Below, piece after piece: positions 60,606 through 64,000 of a stretch of DNA of 64,000 nt. The stretch comes from Armatimonadota bacterium (GTDB lineage: Bacteria > Armatimonadota > Fimbriimonadia > Fimbriimonadales > Fimbriimonadaceae). The notes under the pieces are model-generated. The model was not told where the DNA came from and did no database searches. It worked only from the letters and a program-made list of their open reading frames with translations. Location of the stretch: positions 62,001 through 126,000 of the forward strand of contig JACRPN010000001.1 in assembly GCA_016223145.1 (NCBI GenBank). Reading direction: 5' to 3'. The position numbers and the translations under genes are program-made. Position 1 is the stretch's first letter. The number at the start of each line of letters is the position of its first letter.

Positions 60606-61721
60606 TCACTCCATCACAATCACCGACCGAATCACGTCCCCCGTTTCCATCAGGTGGAAGGCGTCCTCCACGTCGTTCAGCGTGATCCTCTGCGTGACCA
60701 TGCGGTCCAGTTCGAGCTGCTTCTTCAGGTAGAGGTCCGCCAGAAGCGGGAAATCGAACGAGGGCAGGGTGTCGCCTGCGTGGCAGACCCTCAGGCCCGC
60801 CTTGTTCCAATACACGCCGGTCGCCATGTCGCCCAGGTTCAGGTTCACCGCGTCCGCCGCGGCCGGGAAGCCGATGGTGGTCGCCGTGCCGCCGTAGGAG
60901 AGCATCTTGATCGCCTGCTCGGTGCAAAGCGGAACGCCCGTGGCCTCGAAGGCGAACTCCACGCCGCCGTCCCAACCGTCGTCGGTAAGCGCTCGGACCT
61001 GCGCGACCGCGTCACCCTCTTTGGCGTTCACCAGGTGCGTCGCCCCAAAGTCCCTGGCCCAGCCGAGCTTGACCGGGTTCACGTCCACGCCGATGATCTG
61101 CCTCGCGCCGGCCAGCTTCGCGCCCTGGATCACCGAGAGTCCCACACCGCCGCAGCCGATGACGGCCACCCGCGAGCCGCGAAAAACGGGCGTGGTGTTC
61201 AGGGTCGCGCCGACCCCGGTGACCACGCCGCAGGCGATCAGGCAGGCGCGGTCGAGGGGCATGTCCTTGGGCATCTTGATGGCGGCCTTGGCGTGCACCA
61301 CCGTGTGCGTGGCGAAGGTGCCGCAGCGCAGGACCTGGCTGCACTGCGCGCCGTCATTGGCGCGCTTGATGCGGGGTCCCGGGCGCAACGCCATATAGCA
61401 GCGCCGGGGGTCGCCGCGCAGGCAGGCGGGGCACTTTTCGCAGGGGGCGCGGTAGGCGATGACCACGGGGTCGCCCTTCTCCAGCGTCGTCACGCCCTCG
61501 CCGACCTCTTCGACCCAGCCCGCGCCCTCGTGGCCCAGCACGATGGGGAACTGCATCCCGTTGCCGTTCAGCATCTTCACGGTGAGGTCCGTGTGGCAGA
61601 CGCCGCTGGCGGCCAAGCGGATCAGGACCTCGTTCGGCCCTGGGGAATCAATGGTGATGTCGCGCACGACGGCGGGAGCGCCGGGAGTCTCGAGCAGAAC
61701 GGCCTTGCCCTGTGTTGCCAT
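60606..61721 (-). CDS. Zinc-dependent alcohol dehydrogenase (class III-like)
   Basis: About 371 residues. Catalytic zinc ligands are in GVCHTDLTV and GHEGAGWVEEVGEGV, structural zinc Cys in CEKCPACLRGDPRRC, and the NAD loop is VIGCGGVGLSVIQGAKLAGA. This is a medium-chain dehydrogenase; S-(hydroxymethyl)glutathione/mycothiol dehydrogenase-type or simple alcohol oxidation is possible. ATG at 61721 is used as start; 12 extra codons upstream are open but not conserved. Confidence 0.9.
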   Translation of the reverse strand: MATQGKAVLLETPGAPAVVRDITIDSPGPNEVLIRLAASGVCHTDLTVKMLNGNGMQFPIVLGHEGAGWVEEVGEGVTTLEKGDPVVIAYRAPCEKCPACLRGDPRRCYMALRPGPRIKRANDGAQCSQVLRCGTFATHTVVHAKAAIKMPKDMPLDRACLIACGVVTGVGATLNTTPVFRGSRVAVIGCGGVGLSVIQGAKLAGARQIIGVDVNPVKLGWARDFGATHLVNAKEGDAVAQVRALTDDGWDGGVEFAFEATGVPLCTEQAIKMLSYGGTATTIGFPAAADAVNLNLGDMATGVYWNKAGLRVCHAGDTLPSFDFPLLADLYLKKQLELDRMVTQRITLNDVEDAFHLMETGDVIRSVIVME

Positions 61722-61779
61722 GGGCGTATTATGGGCACAGGCAACGTCCCCAGGCACGCCTTGTTCTTGAAAGCGAGAT

Positions 61780-62103
61780 TCACCTTTCAGGCGCTGTGCG
61801 AAGCACGCCCCATAGCGACTCTACTGAGCTGAGCTCATCGGCCCATCCCCTGATCAGCGCCCGATCGCGCCCTGAAAGTTCCATCGAAGGCAACCCGAGA
61901 AACTGAATTTTGAGCTCGGCAGGATCATACATTGCAGTGTCGATGAACTCGCCGCGGAGCGCTCTCTCAGAAAGGCCCACCAACCCAGCCTGAAACTCCA
62001 GTATCCGACAGCACAAGTACTCAAACGCCTCTGATTCAGGCATCTCCGGGGAAGGCCCCGAGGCCTCGGCAATGGCTGCACGAAGGTCCGCTTCTTGGCT
62101 CAA
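61780..62103 (-). CDS. Hypothetical small protein
   Basis: A 107-residue acidic protein from a TTG start. No signal, membrane segment or family recognised; codon pattern is plausible and it lies 58 bp upstream of the dehydrogenase gene on the same strand. A spacer with no product is the alternative. Confidence 0.45.
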   Translation of the reverse strand: MSQEADLRAAIAEASGPSPEMPESEAFEYLCCRILEFQAGLVGLSERALRGEFIDTAMYDPAELKIQFLGLPSMELSGRDRALIRGWADELSSVESLWGVLRTAPER

Positions 62104-62203
62104 ATACTTGTACCCAAATGTAATGATCTTTCCTTGCTGAGTGTAAATGCCGAATCCCTTACCCTTAACAGAGATCTATGGGCCCTGGGTGCCATCCGGC
62201 AAG

Positions 62204-62264
62204 CCACCCTCCGGGTGGGGATACCTTCAACTCCTGGAACGGGGTGCCTTCCCGATAATCGGGA
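62204..62264. repeat. REP-like hairpins downstream of the RAYT gene
   Basis: CCACCC-TCC-GGGTGG at 62204-62218 and TCCCGAT-A-ATCGGGA at 62250-62264 lie about 70-130 bp after the RAYT stop. The first stem sequence is repeated on the other side of the gene at 62935-62951. Confidence 0.7.
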
Positions 62265-62331
62265 TGCTCTTGGAGTAATCTCCCAAACTGCACACAACCC
62301 AATCATACTGAATGCTCCTAGCGAAACGGCC

Positions 62332-62913
62332 TCAAATGGTTTCAACCGGGCACCTGTCCACCTCGAACGGCCACGGAGGGAGGCACTCGTAGAATCGGTA
62401 GGAAGACCAGGGCCATTCGTCCGGCCTCTCACAGAGCCCTCTGGCAACTGGGTTGCCATGGATGTAGGCGATGCAGGCATAGGTGGAGTTCGAGCTCCAC
62501 AGATTCCGGTCGTAGCCCTTGCCCTCCTGCCAGAACCGGGCCCCAACCCTGGCTTTCTCCACGATTCGAAGCTCGTGCAGCATGGAAGTGTCGTTCTGCC
62601 GAAGCCAGGAAAGGGCCCGGAAAGCAGACTTCTGCCTGAAGCTCGAACGTATTCTCTCGATCGAATAGGACTCCTGATTCGGCTTGAGCAGTAGATGCAG
62701 GTGCTCCGGCATCAACACGTAGGCCCAGACTTGAAGGTCAAACTCACTCCTGACCTCATCCAGCACATCGAGCATAGTCCTTCGGACCTCGTCGTGCTGG
62801 ATCAATGGAAGTCTCTTGAAGCAGGAAAGAGTGAGCTCGTGGGCATGCCGAGGTTCGTTCCAGTCCACCCTCTGGCCAAGCTCTCTCACCACGGCTGGAT
62901 GTTGCTTTCTCAT
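62332..62913 (-). CDS. REP-associated tyrosine transposase (RAYT/TnpA_REP)
   Basis: About 193 residues of the Y1 HUH superfamily. The HUH motif appears as MPEHLHLLLKP, and the helix with the catalytic Tyr as ACIAYIHGNPVARGLC; SYRFYECLP is the RAYT C-terminal consensus WSSYRFY. RAYTs process REP palindromes, but unlike IS200 elements occur as single chromosomal genes. REP-like hairpins flank it on both sides. The ATG at 62913 is used; an upstream open frame is not conserved. Confidence 0.9.
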   Translation of the reverse strand: MRKQHPAVVRELGQRVDWNEPRHAHELTLSCFKRLPLIQHDEVRRTMLDVLDEVRSEFDLQVWAYVLMPEHLHLLLKPNQESYSIERIRSSFRQKSAFRALSWLRQNDTSMLHELRIVEKARVGARFWQEGKGYDRNLWSSNSTYACIAYIHGNPVARGLCERPDEWPWSSYRFYECLPPWPFEVDRCPVETI

Positions 62914-62934
62914 CAAGGAGCAACTCCAATAGCA

Positions 62935-62951
62935 CCACCCATGAAGGGTGG
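62935..62951. repeat. REP-like hairpin upstream of the RAYT gene
   Basis: CCACCC-ATGAA-GGGTGG lies 22 bp upstream of the start. It shares its six-base stem with the downstream hairpin at 62204. The remaining spacer to 63181 has no recognised gene. Confidence 0.7.
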
Positions 62952-63181
62952 AGGCACCCACCTACTTCCCATCAAAGGGTATTCCCACTCGTCACTACTC
63001 CAGTTGACAAACGCCACTCCCAAGCGCCTCGTCTAGATGAGCTCCCCATAGCAACCCACCCTTCCTCAATATCGCCATGCCTAAAGTACTGGATTTCCCG
63101 AAGTGGAGAAGTATTTGGAGGATTTCGAGGACGCGTGGTCCATCCTTGCCTGCCGAAAACGCGGTGGCAAGCTCAGCCCCA

Positions 63182-63760
63182 TCACTTCGGATACCGAAAG
63201 TGCCCGGTGATCTTCCAGGTGGTCAGGCAGTCCTCTTCCTTCGGGGTCCAGAGGTTGTGGATGACGAACGGGATGCCGCTGGGGTTCTTCTTGTCCGTGA
63301 CGATCCCGCAGTGATCCAGTCCGCTTTCGAGCTTCCAGGTGACCACATCGCCGGGCTTCCACCAGCCGATGCTTGGCGGGGAGGTGTCCTTCGTGAGCGT
63401 GAGGCCGTGTCGCTTGAAGAAGACCATCTGGTTCGGCACGCGGCGGTGGTCAATGCTCGCGTCCGCGCCCTGCTGGCCCGGGTACTTCGGATAGGCGCCC
63501 GGCGCTTTCAGCTTGTCCGCGTGGATCAGCTTCTGAAGGTCGTAGCCCGCTTTCCTGAGGGCCCGAATCACGACGTCTGTGCACACGCCCTTGTCCTTCG
63601 GCACGTCGCCACCGGGGTAGCGGATCTTGACGTAGCCGGGGCTGTAGGTGGTCCCCCAAGTGAGCTGCTCCCTGGCGCCAATGACGATCTGCTGTGCGGC
63701 CGTTGGGCGGTTGCTTTGGGCACCGCTCATTGCCACGAAACAGACCGCCGCATAGATCAC
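63182..63760 (-). CDS. DUF1287 exported protein
   Basis: A 192-residue protein with a short signal peptide (MIYAAVCFVAMSGAQS). The conserved core reads GVCTDVVIRALRKAGYDLQ, SIDHRRVPNQMVFFKRHG and HCGIVTDKKN, the DUF1287 family pattern also found in YijF; Cys and His suggest a papain/NlpC-like fold. Function unknown. Confidence 0.85.
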   Translation of the reverse strand: MIYAAVCFVAMSGAQSNRPTAAQQIVIGAREQLTWGTTYSPGYVKIRYPGGDVPKDKGVCTDVVIRALRKAGYDLQKLIHADKLKAPGAYPKYPGQQGADASIDHRRVPNQMVFFKRHGLTLTKDTSPPSIGWWKPGDVVTWKLESGLDHCGIVTDKKNPSGIPFVIHNLWTPKEEDCLTTWKITGHFRYPK

Positions 63761-64000
63761 GGGAGCATTCTATCCGGCGGTCTTGTTCGCCCACGTCGCG
63801 ACTGGACCAAATCGCGTTCTCAATGCTATTCCAGGCGCCAGCCCGGAGCTTTCTCGCAAAGGCGCAAAGAATCGCAAAGGAACGCAGAGGAACGACTGTG
63901 AGGACTCGGAGGAACGTTATTCCGAATGAGCAAATCCTTATTCGCTATTCGTCAATCGTCAATCGCAAATCGTAAATCCCTCTACCCCTCCGCCAGCTTG
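63761..64000. other. Low-complexity end spacer
   Basis: Contains GCGCAAAG/CGCAAAGG words at 63853-63890 and GTCAATCGCAAATCGTAAATC at 63953-63979. Similar words occur upstream of 8632 and in the dxs insert at 39060-39095. No gene is supported to the window edge. Confidence 0.55.

Noticed and set aside
62095-62694. Plus-strand frame covering the RAYT gene
   Set aside because: Antisense to a well-supported RAYT and has no recognisable domain.
1-64000. Search for tRNA genes, rRNA, intact IS elements and prophage
   Set aside because: No T-loop/acceptor pattern, transposase with terminal repeats, integrase or phage structural gene was recognised by eye; only the RAYT was found.

Overview
The window is a GC-rich bacterial chromosome segment with about 44 protein genes on both strands. 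No rRNA, tRNA, CRISPR array or intact IS element was recognised. The mixture of RNase J, a YacL-like PIN-TRAM gene next to a fused IspDF, scattered complex I genes, PEP-CTERM proteins, signal-peptide glycoside hydrolases and URO-D-fold proteins fits a free-living heterotroph such as a member of Armatimonadota (Fimbriimonadia-like). That placement is an inference from gene content; no phylogenetic marker was compared.

Layout. 1-4.5 kb (minus): truncated RNase J, a GalE-like epimerase, and an overlapping rmlC-rmlB-rmlA cluster for dTDP-sugar synthesis. 4.5-8.5 kb: a very large secreted GH2 enzyme with an F5/8-type-C domain. 8.6-18.3 kb: housekeeping genes (coiled-coil protein, coaD, ppa, topA, transglutaminase, PIN-TRAM, ispDF, comF). 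19-21.2 kb: nuoF and nuoE, divergent. 21.2-28.6 kb: two URO-D-fold proteins, a secreted beta-helix protein and a secreted glycoside-hydrolase-like/malectin protein. 28.7-36.7 kb: secreted peptidase, TlpA-like thioredoxin, a vapBC toxin-antitoxin pair, nuoD, orphan secreted and membrane proteins and a sugar-binding lipoprotein. 37.2-46.2 kb: dxs, a secreted alpha/alpha-barrel protein, a cysteine-synthase-like gene, nadA and a PEP-CTERM protein. 46.3-64 kb: ftcD, a 1-Cys peroxiredoxin, an acyltransferase, hutU, a P460-like cytochrome, nrnA-truB, a HAF/PEP-CTERM protein, a PLP deaminase-like gene, a zinc alcohol dehydrogenase, a REP-associated transposase (RAYT) and a DUF1287 protein.

The most unusual signal is not one gene. 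Spacers between genes carry several families of short palindromic or low-complexity repeats, and sequence of the same kind also lies in frame inside conserved enzymes: GH2 (two sites), Dxs (two sites), one URO-D-fold protein (two sites), NadA and HutU. One 78-bp unit tandemly repeated inside the GH2 gene has a single homologous copy in the spacer upstream of dxs, with a compensatory change that preserves its stem. This resembles the protein-coding palindromic elements of Rickettsia, but with different sequences and on conserved metabolic enzymes. A RAYT gene bracketed by REP-like hairpins and a repeat cassette flanked by 26-bp direct repeats at the comF end suggest that such DNA moves or has moved.

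Coordinates for starts were adjusted by conserved N-termini and ribosome-binding sites. Domain calls come from motif reading only; no database search was possible.
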